DNA of 19,186 nt from Fusobacterium sp. (GCA_018457305.1 JAGYHM010000010.1:1-19186), one strand, 5' to 3'. Shown: positions 6,744 to 14,176, numbered from the stretch's first letter. A program made the numbers and translations. Notes: a model not told the origin generated them from the letters alone.

Positions 6744-7034
6744 ATGGCTGGAACTGGAATAACAAAGCAACATTTAGTAGGTGCTGCAATAGGATTAGGT
6801 GCAGCAGTAGGTGCAATTTATTTATACAAAAAAAATCAAGCAAAGGTAGATGAATTTTTGAAAAAACAAGGTATCAATATAAAACCATCTACAACACAAA
6901 ATTTTGATGGAATGGATATTGAATCTTTAACTGAAATGAAAGAACATCTTGAAGATTTAATAGCAGAAAAAGTTGCTGAATCTACTGAAGATTGTTCTTG
7001 TGATGAAGTAGTTTTATCTACTGAAACTGAATAA
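6744..7034 (+). CDS. Small single-pass glycine-zipper membrane protein with acidic Cys-containing tail (PacL-like candidate)
   Basis: A 96-aa protein. One membrane helix lies at about 11-27 with G13, G17, G19 and G23, a glycine-zipper pattern that favours helix packing or oligomerisation. A basic stretch (KKNQAK) then suggests a cytosolic C-terminus. Residues 57-79 (MDIESLTEMKEHLEDLIAEK and on) form an acidic amphipathic helix with H68, and the tail has TEDCSCDE (C84, C86), a possible metal-binding group. A strong AAGGAGGA site lies before the ATG. Size, topology and position next to a P1B ATPase resemble mycobacterial PacL (DUF1490) metal chaperone-scaffolds; I infer analogy and cannot show homology. 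A spacer of 264 bases with two repeats separates it from the ATPase block, so it may have its own promoter. A bidirectional terminator follows. Confidence 0.8.
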   Translation: MAGTGITKQHLVGAAIGLGAAVGAIYLYKKNQAKVDEFLKKQGINIKPSTTQNFDGMDIESLTEMKEHLEDLIAEKVAESTEDCSCDEVVLSTETE

Positions 7035-7046
7035 AATTTTTAAAAT

Positions 7047-7072
7047 AAAAATCTCCCTTTGGGAGATTTTTT
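7047..7072. terminator. Bidirectional rho-independent terminator
   Basis: Stem AAAAATCTCCC (7047-7057) with GGGAGATTTTT (7061-7071), loop TTT. It has T-runs on both strands and serves the 6744 gene on the plus strand and nagB on the minus strand. It overlaps the nagB stop codon. Confidence 0.9.
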
Positions 7073-7892
7073 AGTTTTTATAAAGTTCTTCTATCATTTT
7101 TTTCACATCTAAATTTTTCTTTTCAATATCTTTATAGTATCTATAAATTCCAACTTTTAATTCTGAACAAGCATCTTCATCTGCAACAATAATTCCTTTT
7201 TCATGAAGTTGTAAAGCAGAGATAGTCCATAAATGATTTACTCCACATTCAACTCCTTGATACAAGGCTCTTGATTTTGCATGTCCACTCACCATAATTA
7301 AAACTTCTCTAGCATCCATTATAGTTCCTACTCCGACTGTTAAAGCGAGTTTTGGGACTTTATCAACATCTCCATCAAAAAATCTTGAATTATTTATTAT
7401 TGTATCTTCTGTTAATTCTTTATCTCTCGTTCTTGATTTTAAAGATGACCCCGGTTCATTAAAAGCAATATGTCCATCTTCTCCAACTCCACCTAAAAAT
7501 AAATCTATTCCACCAACTTCTAAAATTTTTTCTTCATATCTTTTACATTCTTCTTCATAATTTTCAGCCATACCATCTAAAATATTTATATTTTCTTTTT
7601 CTATATCTATATGATTAAAAAAGTTTTCGTGCATATAATAGTGATAACTTTGATTATGATTTTTATCTAAGCCAACATATTCATCCATATTAAAAGTAAT
7701 TACATTTTTAAAACTTATAAGTCCATCTTTATAAAACTGAATAAGTCTTTTATACATTTGTAAAGGTGTTCCACCTGTTGGCAAACCTAAAACAAATTTT
7801 TTATCTTTAGTTGGTTTAAATTCTAATATTTTATTTACAACATAAACTGCTGCCCAATCTCCAACGTTTCCATTTGTTATAACTACTCTCAC
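7071..7892 (-). CDS. nagB: Glucosamine-6-phosphate deaminase
   Basis: Cytosolic enzyme converting glucosamine 6-phosphate to fructose 6-phosphate and ammonia, in amino-sugar use. At 273 aa it has the family's normal length. Motifs: [13 protein letters not shown] (35-47, phosphate binding), [10 protein letters not shown] with D70, [17 protein letters not shown] with D139, H141 and E146, and SRTRDKELT. All catalytic positions known from the E. coli enzyme (D72, D141, H143, E148) are kept. The start is GTG, at 7892-7890, supported by AAGGGAGAG upstream. It lies one base after the stop of the radical SAM gene (TGA-A-GTG), so the two are co-transcribed and coupled. No nagA or nag regulator is in view. 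Confidence 0.97.
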   Translation of the reverse strand: MRVVITNGNVGDWAAVYVVNKILEFKPTKDKKFVLGLPTGGTPLQMYKRLIQFYKDGLISFKNVITFNMDEYVGLDKNHNQSYHYYMHENFFNHIDIEKENINILDGMAENYEEECKRYEEKILEVGGIDLFLGGVGEDGHIAFNEPGSSLKSRTRDKELTEDTIINNSRFFDGDVDKVPKLALTVGVGTIMDAREVLIMVSGHAKSRALYQGVECGVNHLWTISALQLHEKGIIVADEDACSELKVGIYRYYKDIEKKNLDVKKMIEELYKN

Positions 7893-7893
7893 T

Positions 7894-8814
7894 TCAACAC
7901 TCTCCCTTAAATTTTTTACCTTGATAAGTATTTCTTGCTTTTAATTTTTTTTGTATTGTATTTAAAACATCTATTTTTTTTAAAGTCCAAAGGGGAGAAA
8001 TCAAAGTTTCTGTTTCTCCATCTCCTGTCAATCTATGAACAACTATATTATCGGGAATATTTTCTAAAATTTCAATAACTTTATCTGTATATTCATCTTT
8101 TGATATATTTTTAATCATACCCGACAAATATAATTTCTCTATTCTTGTATTCTTAACGACATACATAATATGAACTTTAAGTCCCCAAGTTTTATTTTTA
8201 ACTGCTAGAAGAGCAGTTTCTAAAAAATCTTTCTCTTTCTCTTTGGCTAAACCTATTATAATATGTGTCACAAATTTTATATTTAATATATTTAATTGCT
8301 TTGTAATTTCCTCATAAATTTCTGTTTTATAGCCACGATTAAAATAATCTGCAACCTCATCATTTAAAGTTTGTAAACCCAACTCTAACCACAGAAAAGT
8401 TTTTTTATTTATTTTATTTAATAAATTTAAAATTTTCTCATCTAAACAATCAGGTCTTGTTGCAATAGCAAGTCCTATAATATTTTTATGATTTAAGGCT
8501 TCCATATAAATTTTTTCTAAATACTCAACATCTCCATAGGTATTCGTAAAATTTTGAAAATATGCTATAAATTTATTTCCTTTAAATTTTTTACTCAAAA
8601 ATTCTATTTGTTCATCTATTTGCTCGGTAATACTTTTAATTTTACTCCCAGTAAATTCACCACTTCCGTTTTCACTGCAAAAAGTACAACCTCCATAAGA
8701 AATTTTGCCGTCTCTATTGGGGCAAGTAAAACCAGCATCAAGAGAAACTTTATATATTTTTTCTCCAAATTTTTCTTTAAAAAAATCATTTAAAGAATAA
8801 AATCTATTTTGCAT
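7894..8814 (-). CDS. Radical SAM protein of the YhcC/YtqA (TIGR01212-type) family
   Basis: Predicted iron-sulfur radical S-adenosylmethionine enzyme, 306 aa. The cluster ligands are probably C31, C43 and C46 in TCPNRDG...GGCTFC, the wide C-x11-C-x2-C spacing typical of the YhcC/Elp3-like branch. Later motifs include [43 protein letters not shown] and [11 protein letters not shown], all usual in this family. In Bacillus, YtqA has been linked, as I recall, to wobble uridine (mnm5s2U) tRNA modification as MnmL; that role is possible here but not shown. The ATG is preceded by TAGGAGTAG. It is first in a two-gene unit with nagB; a functional tie to amino-sugar metabolism is not obvious. Confidence 0.88.
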   Translation of the reverse strand: MQNRFYSLNDFFKEKFGEKIYKVSLDAGFTCPNRDGKISYGGCTFCSENGSGEFTGSKIKSITEQIDEQIEFLSKKFKGNKFIAYFQNFTNTYGDVEYLEKIYMEALNHKNIIGLAIATRPDCLDEKILNLLNKINKKTFLWLELGLQTLNDEVADYFNRGYKTEIYEEITKQLNILNIKFVTHIIIGLAKEKEKDFLETALLAVKNKTWGLKVHIMYVVKNTRIEKLYLSGMIKNISKDEYTDKVIEILENIPDNIVVHRLTGDGETETLISPLWTLKKIDVLNTIQKKLKARNTYQGKKFKGEC

Positions 8815-8839
8815 TATATTTTCTACTCCTAACTAAAAT

Positions 8840-8910
8840 TTGGCTCGCCCGAGCTAACTCTCTGCTCGCTGATATGTCGCGGTGGCGACTTCACTTTAAG
8901 GCTTCGCCTT
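8840..8910 (-). repeat. Palindromic repeat family 2, copy E
   Basis: Read on the minus strand it gives AAGGCGAAGCCTT, then GTCGC-CACC-GCGAC, then CAGCGAGCAGAGAG and GGGCGAGCCAA. This matches the 6631-6693 copy in order and orientation, with different stem bases that still pair. The AAGGC-GAA-GCCTT hairpin at its outer end (8898-8910) is perfect. Confidence 0.8.
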
Positions 8911-8933
8911 ATACTTTTACAAAATAAAATCAT

Positions 8934-8976
8934 CTAAGAATTTCCTAAACGAACAAGTTCGTTAAGAAATTCTAAG
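8934..8976. repeat. 43-base imperfect palindrome
   Basis: The left arm CTAAGAATTTCCTAAACGAAC faces the right arm GTTCGTTAAGAAATTCTAAG with a two-base loop (AA). Arms differ by one mismatch and a one-base bulge or so. It lies between the family 2 and family 1 copies. There is no clear T-run for a terminator. I found no second copy in the window. Confidence 0.65.
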
Positions 8977-9006
8977 AAAAATCCATTATATGTTTCTTCT
9001 TTTTAA

Positions 9007-9079
9007 GGGTTTGGGGCGTCAGCCCCAAGCCTCGCAGAGAAGGGAAACAGGTTTGCAAAGCAAACCGCAGTTTCCCCCC
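9007..9079 (-). repeat. Palindromic repeat family 1, copy B
   Basis: On the minus strand: GGGAAAC-TGC-GGTTTGC-TTT-GCAAACC-T-GTTTCCC, then TTGGGGC-TGAC-GCCCCAA. Here the inner arm is a perfect 7-base stem, unlike copies A and C, where it is only partly paired. It is followed on the minus strand by the 43-base palindrome and then family 2 copy E, the same order as copies A then D. Confidence 0.85.
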
Positions 9080-9132
9080 AAATAATTTTATCACCTTTTT
9101 TATTTAAAATAAAGATAGATTTGCTTTTTTAC

Positions 9133-9161
9133 TTGATTTATTATATATTTTTCTATAAAAT
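9133..9161 (+). promoter_or_regulatory. Candidate promoter for the 9210-12964 operon
   Basis: TTGATT (9133-9138), 17 bases, then TAAAAT (9156-9161); a TATAAA at 9154 overlaps with a 15-base spacer. It is a fair but not strong match in very AT-rich DNA, about 45 bases upstream of the ATG at 9210. Confidence 0.4.
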
Positions 9162-9209
9162 ACTTATGGCTTAATCAATTTTTAATAAATTTAAAAGAGA
9201 GAAAAGAAA

Positions 9210-10028
9210 ATGAAAGATTCAAAAAAAGAAATTTTAGATATCTTAAAACTTTTATCAAAACATTCTAAGGCATATATTGTCGGTGGTTATTTAAGAGATT
9301 TATTTTTAGGAATAGAGCCCAAGGACTGTGATTTTTCTTGCGCTTTACCACTAAAAAAAACAATTGAAATTTTTTCTGAACTTCCTAATTGTGAAATAAA
9401 AATTATTTCTGAAAAATTAAATATTGTTAAAATAAAAATAAATGATTTTAATTTTGAAATCGCTAGAATGAGAGAAGATTTAAAATATTATTCTAACAGA
9501 AAAGATTTAGATTTTACTTTTACTGATGATATAAAAAAAGATTTATTGAGAAGAGATTTTACTGTAAATTCTTTTGCTTTTGACGGGAAAAATTTATTTT
9601 ACCTCAATGAAAAAAGTATTTCAGATTTAAAAAATAAAAATTTATCTTTTATTGGAAATTGTGAGACAAAAATTAAAGAAGACCCCTTTAGAATTTTAAG
9701 ATTATTTAGATTTTTTTCTGAAAAATCTTTTAAGACTATTGATGAAGAAAATTTAAAAACTATTAAAAAATATAAAAATTTAATTTGGACACTCCCTGTG
9801 GAGATGATAAATTCAGAATTTATAAAAATTATTAAGGGGAAAAATTACTTAAATACTTTTAAACTTATAAATTCAATAGAACTTTTTAATGATAATTTTT
9901 TTATTGGAGACTATGAAGAAACTTATCAAGAAAGATTAAAAAGTCTTTTTAAAAATTCTGATTTATCTTTGCTAAAAAAATTAAATTTTTCTAAAAAGAT
10001 TTTAAAAAAATTAGAGGTGATAAATTGA
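9210..10028 (+). CDS. CCA-adding enzyme / poly(A) polymerase family nucleotidyltransferase, short form
   Basis: Class II tRNA nucleotidyltransferase/poly(A) polymerase head, which adds CCA or A residues to RNA 3' ends. Motif A is AYIVGGYLRDLFLGIEPKDCDF, with G25, G26, R29, D30 and the metal-binding pair D39 and D41. RRDFTVNSFAFD (114-125) and EDPFRILRLFRFF (157-169) are the next family motifs. At 272 aa it lacks most of the body and tail domains of the usual 400-450 aa proteins, yet ends at a clean stop overlapping the next gene. The active-site residues are intact, so it may be a genuine short form. The ribosome binding site is weak (AGAGAG). CCA addition and polyadenylation cannot be told apart from this sequence. 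It leads a four-gene operon. Confidence 0.85.
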   Translation: MKDSKKEILDILKLLSKHSKAYIVGGYLRDLFLGIEPKDCDFSCALPLKKTIEIFSELPNCEIKIISEKLNIVKIKINDFNFEIARMREDLKYYSNRKDLDFTFTDDIKKDLLRRDFTVNSFAFDGKNLFYLNEKSISDLKNKNLSFIGNCETKIKEDPFRILRLFRFFSEKSFKTIDEENLKTIKKYKNLIWTLPVEMINSEFIKIIKGKNYLNTFKLINSIELFNDNFFIGDYEETYQERLKSLFKNSDLSLLKKLNFSKKILKKLEVIN

Positions 10029-10879
10029 AAATTGATAATTTTAAAGAAAAATTATTACTTGTTTCAGCTGCACTTGTCTGGGGAAGTAGTTATCCTCTTT
10101 CCAAAGTTGCTTTCAACTATATGGGAACTTTGACTATGATCTCTTTGAGATTTTTGATAGGTTCCATTATTGTTGGTATATTTTTCTATAAAAATTTAAA
10201 AACTACAAAAAAATCTACTTTAAAAAATGGAATAATTATTGGTTTTTTTCTTTTTTTAGGAATGTATTTTGCCACTTATGGTATTGAGTACACAACGGCT
10301 TCAAATGCAGGTTTTCTTTCCTGCTTGCATATAGTTTTTATCCCCTTCCTTTCTTTTATCTTATACAAGAAAAAAATTAGCAAAAAAGAAATGGCTGGTT
10401 CTTTAATTACTTTAGCAGGTGTTCCGTTACTTACTCTTACAAGTTTAACAAATTTTTCTGCTAATTATGGAGATATTTTATGTCTCATTGGTTCTGTTAT
10501 GTTTGCTTTGATGATTATTTTTTCTGATAAATTTGCAAAAGAAGAAGATCCAATTGTACTTGGAATAATTGAATTATTTACAGTGGGAATTTTAAGTAGC
10601 ATTCTTGCAATAAAATTTGAAAATTATGAAGTAATTTTAAATTTAAAAAGTTTAGTTGTTATTCTTTCTCTTGCTTGTTTTTGTACAGCATATTGTTATG
10701 TTACATTGCTTTACACTCAGAAAAAAGTTAATTCTGTGGAAGCAGGTTTGATTTTAACCTTTGAACCATTATTTGCAGTTTTATTTTCTTTCTTATTTTT
10801 AGGCGAAATTTTATCGTTTAAAGCTTCTATCGGAGCAATTTTAATTATGTTTGGAATTATTTTTGGAGGTGTATTATAA
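10025..10879 (+). CDS. EamA/DMT-family permease
   Basis: Ten-helix drug/metabolite-type transporter of the inner membrane, 284 aa, made of two EamA repeats. The first begins LLLVSAALVWGSSYPLSKVAF (9-29); the second begins near YGDILCLIGSVMFALMIIFSD (about 148-168). FTVGILSSILA and LTFEPLFAVLFSFLFLGE (about 243-260) are typical of the second repeat. The start is TTG at 10025, overlapping the upstream TGA by 4 bases (TTGA), with AGAGGTG 7 bases before. The substrate is unknown; related proteins export amino acids or other metabolites. It is coupled to the upstream gene and is followed after 2 bases by the formate/nitrite channel gene. Confidence 0.9.
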   Translation: MKIDNFKEKLLLVSAALVWGSSYPLSKVAFNYMGTLTMISLRFLIGSIIVGIFFYKNLKTTKKSTLKNGIIIGFFLFLGMYFATYGIEYTTASNAGFLSCLHIVFIPFLSFILYKKKISKKEMAGSLITLAGVPLLTLTSLTNFSANYGDILCLIGSVMFALMIIFSDKFAKEEDPIVLGIIELFTVGILSSILAIKFENYEVILNLKSLVVILSLACFCTAYCYVTLLYTQKKVNSVEAGLILTFEPLFAVLFSFLFLGEILSFKASIGAILIMFGIIFGGVL

Positions 10880-10881
10880 TT

Positions 10882-11649
10882 ATGAATTACAAAACTCCCA
10901 CAGAACTTGTGGATTATTTACTGAAAGTTTCTTATGATAAAGGAAACAAGGCATTTTATAAATTAGTTATTTTAGGATTTTTAGGTGGAATGTTTATTGC
11001 ACTTGGAGCAGTTGGAAATATTATCGTTTCTTCTTCTCTTATAAAATCTAATGTTGGAGGAGCAAAATATTTAGGAGCTTCTGTATTCCCTGTTGGTTTA
11101 ATTATGATAGTTGTTTTGGGAGCAGAACTTTTTACAAGTAATACTTTAATATTTACTGGTGTATTAAATAAAAAAATCTCTGTTAATCAAATGCTTTATA
11201 ACTGGATTACAATTTATTTAGCAAATTTTTTAGGAGCACTTTTTGTTTCTTACATTACAATAAAAACACATAATTTTAATAATGAATCGATGGAACTTTT
11301 AAAATCTATTGCAGAGCATAAAACTCATGCCGAGCCTTATCTGATTTTCTTAAAAGGAATTTTATGTAATGTTTTAGTTTGCGGAGCAGTTTTAGCTGCT
11401 TATTGTTCAAAAGATATTATTGGAAGAATTTTTGCAATTTGGTTCCCTATAATGCTTTTCATAATTTTAGGTTATGACCACTGTATAGCAAATATGTTTT
11501 ATTTAACTGCTGCTAAATTTGGTGGAGTTGATATTACTTTTGCTGGAATGGGAAAAAATTTATTATTTGCAACTATTGGAAATATAGTTGGAGGTTCTCT
11601 TTTAATAGGAACATCTTTATACATAACTTATTTTAAAAAATCAGAATAA
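10882..11649 (+). CDS. Formate/nitrite transporter (FNT) family channel
   Basis: Six-helix membrane channel, 255 aa, normal length for the FocA/NirC family that moves small anions such as formate, nitrite or hydrosulfide. It has GAELFTSN (80-87), the omega-loop region KYLGASVFPVG, and GYDHCIANM with H200, matching the central histidine of FocA. The second half has the inverted-repeat motif KGILCNVLVCGAV. GGAGGTG lies 11 bases upstream inside the end of the EamA gene. Which anion it carries cannot be decided here; formate export suits a fermenting anaerobe, and hydrosulfide is also possible in Fusobacterium. It is third in the operon. Confidence 0.94.
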   Translation: MNYKTPTELVDYLLKVSYDKGNKAFYKLVILGFLGGMFIALGAVGNIIVSSSLIKSNVGGAKYLGASVFPVGLIMIVVLGAELFTSNTLIFTGVLNKKISVNQMLYNWITIYLANFLGALFVSYITIKTHNFNNESMELLKSIAEHKTHAEPYLIFLKGILCNVLVCGAVLAAYCSKDIIGRIFAIWFPIMLFIILGYDHCIANMFYLTAAKFGGVDITFAGMGKNLLFATIGNIVGGSLLIGTSLYITYFKKSE

Positions 11650-11680
11650 ATAAAAAATAACTTTAATTAAGGAGGTTTTT

Positions 11681-12964
11681 ATGGAAAAAAGAAATTTTGC
11701 AAAAAGTTTGATAGATTATATTGATGAAAGTCCATCAAATTATTTTGCTACTTTAAATGCTAAAAAAATAATGTTAGAAAGAGGATACACAGAATTATTT
11801 GAAGATGAAAAGTGGGAATTAAAAAAAGGTGGAAAATATTTTGTTGTTGTAAACGACAGTTCTTTCTTTGCTTTTAAAATTGGAACTGAAAATATTTCAA
11901 AAGCAGGATTTAAAGTTGCTGGTTCTCACACTGATAGCCCGTCTTTTTTAATAAAACCTAATCCTGAAATAAATAAAAAAGGCTTTGTAATTTTAAATAC
12001 AGAAGTTTATGGAGGTCCAATTTTTTCAACTTGGTTTGATAGACCCTTATCTTTTAGTGGTAGAGTTTTAATTGAAAGTGATAATCCATTTAAACCAATT
12101 ACAAAATTTATAAATTATGATAAAGATTTATTGATAATTCCATCTCTTTGTATTCATCAAAACAGAGCAGTAAATGATGGACATAATTTTAATGCACAAA
12201 AAGATACATTACCTTTTATCACAGTGAACAATGAAGAATTTTCTTTAAATAAATTGATTGCTGATTATTTAAAAGTTGATGAAAATAAAATTTTAAGTTC
12301 GGATTTAACTTTATATGCAAGAGAGAAAGGTTGTTTCTTAGGAGCAAATGATGAACTTATCTCGGTTGGCCGTTTAGATAATTTAGCTGCACTACATGCA
12401 GGTTTATTTGCTCTATTAGATACAGAAGATGAAAAAAATACTTGTGTTGTTGCCGCCTTTGATAATGAAGAAATTGGTTCTAATTCAATTCAAGGAGCAG
12501 ATAGTCCGACTCTTGCTAATTTATTGAAAAGAATTTCTTTTGCTCTAAATATGAATGAAGATGAATTTCAACAAGCTATGATGAATTCATTTTTAATTTC
12601 ATCTGATGCAGCACATTCTATACATCCAAATTACTTGGAAAAATCTGACCCAACAAATGAACCAAAAATAAATCACGGACCAGTTATAAAAATGGCAGCA
12701 AATAAAGCATATATAACTGACGGTTATTCAAGAGCAGTGATAGAAAAAATTGCAAGAGATGCTAATATTCCTATACAAACTTTTGTAAATCGTTCTGATT
12801 TAAAAGGTGGAAGTACAATAGGTCCTATCACTCAAGCTCAACTTAAAATTCGTGGAATTGATATAGGAAGCCCTTTACTTTCTATGCACTCTGTAAGAGA
12901 ATTAGGTGGAGTTGATGACCATTATAATATTTATAGACTTATTAGTGAAGTTTTTAAAAGATAA
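11681..12964 (+). CDS. M18 family zinc aminopeptidase
   Basis: Cytosolic dinuclear-zinc aminopeptidase, 427 aa, normal for M18 (aspartyl aminopeptidase/ApeB type). Zinc and catalytic positions read clearly: H83 and D85 in GSHTDSPSF, D233 in RLDNLAALHAG, E263 and E264 in DNEEIGS, D309 and H312 in SSDAAHSIHP, and H403 in SMHSVRELGG. KGGSTIGPI (375-383) is the usual late motif. It probably frees N-terminal acidic or neutral residues from peptides, fitting a peptide-fermenting organism. TAAGGAGG lies just upstream of the ATG. It is the last gene of the four-gene operon, 31 bases after the FNT gene, and is followed by a terminator. Confidence 0.96.
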   Translation: MEKRNFAKSLIDYIDESPSNYFATLNAKKIMLERGYTELFEDEKWELKKGGKYFVVVNDSSFFAFKIGTENISKAGFKVAGSHTDSPSFLIKPNPEINKKGFVILNTEVYGGPIFSTWFDRPLSFSGRVLIESDNPFKPITKFINYDKDLLIIPSLCIHQNRAVNDGHNFNAQKDTLPFITVNNEEFSLNKLIADYLKVDENKILSSDLTLYAREKGCFLGANDELISVGRLDNLAALHAGLFALLDTEDEKNTCVVAAFDNEEIGSNSIQGADSPTLANLLKRISFALNMNEDEFQQAMMNSFLISSDAAHSIHPNYLEKSDPTNEPKINHGPVIKMAANKAYITDGYSRAVIEKIARDANIPIQTFVNRSDLKGGSTIGPITQAQLKIRGIDIGSPLLSMHSVRELGGVDDHYNIYRLISEVFKR

Positions 12965-12980
12965 AAAATAAATAAAAAAT

Positions 12981-13003
12981 TCCAGAAAATTCTGGATTTT
13001 TTT
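12981..13003. terminator. Bidirectional rho-independent terminator
   Basis: TCCAGA-AAAT-TCTGGA followed by seven T on the plus strand; A-rich sequence on the other side gives a T-run on the minus strand too. It sits between convergent genes ending at 12964 and 13028. Confidence 0.85.
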
Positions 13004-13027
13004 ATTATACCTATAATATTATTTTCA

Positions 13028-13435
13028 CTATAAACTTGCAGGAACACTATCCGTAATTTGATAACTTTCTAACAAATCATCTTTATATTCAACTATTAGA
13101 TAACTCTTTTCTCCAGCTACTGCTTCTAATGGTGTCCCAACAACTTCCCATAATCCAAAAGTAAATAAGTCTAGTGTCCCATGTGCAATCGCTCTACCTA
13201 CACTAGGTTCATTCCCTTTTTCTATTTCATATATTTCAATATACTTACTTCCATTAGTTGCTACTCTCAAAGGTTTATGTCCTATCTTAGCCAAAACCAT
13301 TGATTTATTATCCCCTCTTTGAAGAGATGCAACCGCTGACTCTCTAGTTCCTGAAGCAGCCATCACGGCAGAACAACCATTTAATACAAGCAGAAACATC
13401 ATAAAAAATATCATTTTAAAAACTTTTCTTTTCAT
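13028..13435 (-). CDS. Small lipoprotein, BamE/SmpA-like pattern
   Basis: A 135-aa predicted lipoprotein. I chose the ATG at 13435 because AGGAGGAG lies 5 bases upstream and the next residues form a signal peptide ending in the lipobox LNGC (C21). The frame stays open 11 codons further, to 13468, but that start has no good ribosome site and would put charged residues before the signal. The mature part has LQRGDNKSMVLAKIGHKPLRV, like the L-x-x-G-x-(T/S)-x-x-x-V-x-x-x-(L/I)-G-x-P pattern of SmpA/BamE-type lipoproteins, then YIEIYEI and YLIVEYKDDLLESYQI strands. A hydrophobic insert, LDLFTFGLWEVVGTPLEAV, lies between. It is probably anchored in the outer membrane or periplasm; no exact function is known. 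Confidence 0.8.
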   Translation of the reverse strand: MKRKVFKMIFFMMFLLVLNGCSAVMAASGTRESAVASLQRGDNKSMVLAKIGHKPLRVATNGSKYIEIYEIEKGNEPSVGRAIAHGTLDLFTFGLWEVVGTPLEAVAGEKSYLIVEYKDDLLESYQITDSVPASL

Positions 13436-13440
13436 AAAAA

Positions 13441-13448
13441 CTCCTCCT
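13441..13448 (-). promoter_or_regulatory. Ribosome binding site that sets the start of the small lipoprotein
   Basis: AGGAGGAG on the minus strand, 5 bases before the ATG at 13435. It lies inside the longer open frame and decides against the ATG at 13468. Confidence 0.85.
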
Positions 13449-13468
13449 ATTATTTTATTGATAGTCAA

Positions 13469-13497
13469 ATAGTAGCATATTATTTCAAAAAAATCAA
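13469..13497 (-). promoter_or_regulatory. Candidate extended -10 promoter for the small lipoprotein
   Basis: On the minus strand TTGATT (13497-13492), a 17-base spacer ending in TGC, then TACTAT (13474-13469). The TG before the -10 box gives an extended -10. The start of transcription would be near 13462, about 27 bases upstream of the ATG, which also argues against translation from 13468. Confidence 0.5.
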
Positions 13498-13574
13498 ATA
13501 TTTTATGTTCAAAAAATTAAAAAAGATACTTTTAACTAACATATAAATTTATTAAATTACAATAATTTTATTTT

Positions 13575-14132
13575 TTAATTCACTATTTCTAACTCTTTTG
13601 AATTTATAAAATCATAAGGAAACACAATAATTCCTTTATTTGAATCTATATCTAAATTAAAACCTAATTCTTGTGCAGTAATATAATATACAAACCAAAT
13701 AAATTGTGAGCAATAAAAAGCATCTGAATTTTTTTTATCAAAAACTATTTTATATTTTTTCCCACTATATTTTTCTAAATTTTCAACTAATTTTTTCTTA
13801 AAAATTTCATTCATATTTTTGTATCTTAAAATTAAAATATCTCTGTTTTCTTCTAGCCATAAGTCTATATCAATATTATAGGACTTCTCTCCAATCTTTG
13901 GATAATCTATAAGAAGCCAATCACTTTTCATTATTCCGCAATGTCCAAACATTCCAATAGGAGAAAAAGTTTTTTCTTTTAAAATTATATCTCCCGTTTT
14001 AAAAGTAAAAAATGACCCTTTACTACTATCAACTTCTTTCCATTTTATATTTTTATTTGAAATGTTACTACAAGCAGAAAAAATAAAAATCAAACTAAAT
14101 AGCAATAATATTTTATATGATTTCTTCTTCAT
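13575..14132 (-). CDS. Lipoprotein with permuted NlpC/P60 (YiiX/YebB-like) domain
   Basis: A 185-aa predicted lipoprotein with signal peptide and lipobox FSAC (C21). The mature part fits the circularly permuted papain-like YiiX group: FKTGDIILKEK (44-54) opens the domain, MFGHCGIM gives the likely catalytic H64, and FYCSQFIWFVYY gives the likely catalytic C141. The order His before Cys is the mark of the permuted form. Such proteins are amidases or peptidases acting on cell-wall peptides or on lipids; the substrate here is unknown. TAGGAGT lies upstream of the ATG. It is encoded in the same direction as the 135-aa lipoprotein about 140 bases downstream, but the spacer and a promoter candidate suggest separate or partly separate transcription. 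Confidence 0.82.
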   Translation of the reverse strand: MKKKSYKILLLFSLIFIFSACSNISNKNIKWKEVDSSKGSFFTFKTGDIILKEKTFSPIGMFGHCGIMKSDWLLIDYPKIGEKSYNIDIDLWLEENRDILILRYKNMNEIFKKKLVENLEKYSGKKYKIVFDKKNSDAFYCSQFIWFVYYITAQELGFNLDIDSNKGIIVFPYDFINSKELEIVN

Positions 14133-14176
14133 TAGGTACTCCTATTTTTATTTATAAAATAACTTTTCTAAACAAA

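Larger units (their letters stand above)
8815..9209. other. Repeat-rich divergent intergenic region
   Basis: A 395-base spacer between the minus-strand radical SAM gene and the plus-strand nucleotidyltransferase gene. About half is palindromic repeats: family 2 at 8840-8910, a separate imperfect palindrome at 8934-8976, and family 1 at 9007-9079. The rest is AT-rich, with a candidate plus-strand promoter at 9133-9161. I see no open frame of interest. The family 2 copy lies only about 8 bases upstream of the radical SAM ribosome binding site, so it is probably in that gene's mRNA leader. Confidence 0.75.

Noticed and set aside
6516..9079. CRISPR array or insertion sequence as the source of the repeats
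   Set aside because: The repeats are few, variable, spaced by kilobases and made of hairpins; there are no regular spacers, no cas genes, no transposase and no long terminal inverted repeats.
13436..13468. Eleven extra N-terminal codons for the small lipoprotein
   Set aside because: The ribosome binding site AGGAGGAG lies within these codons and the signal peptide starts properly only at the ATG at 13435; the promoter candidate also leaves almost no leader for the upstream start.
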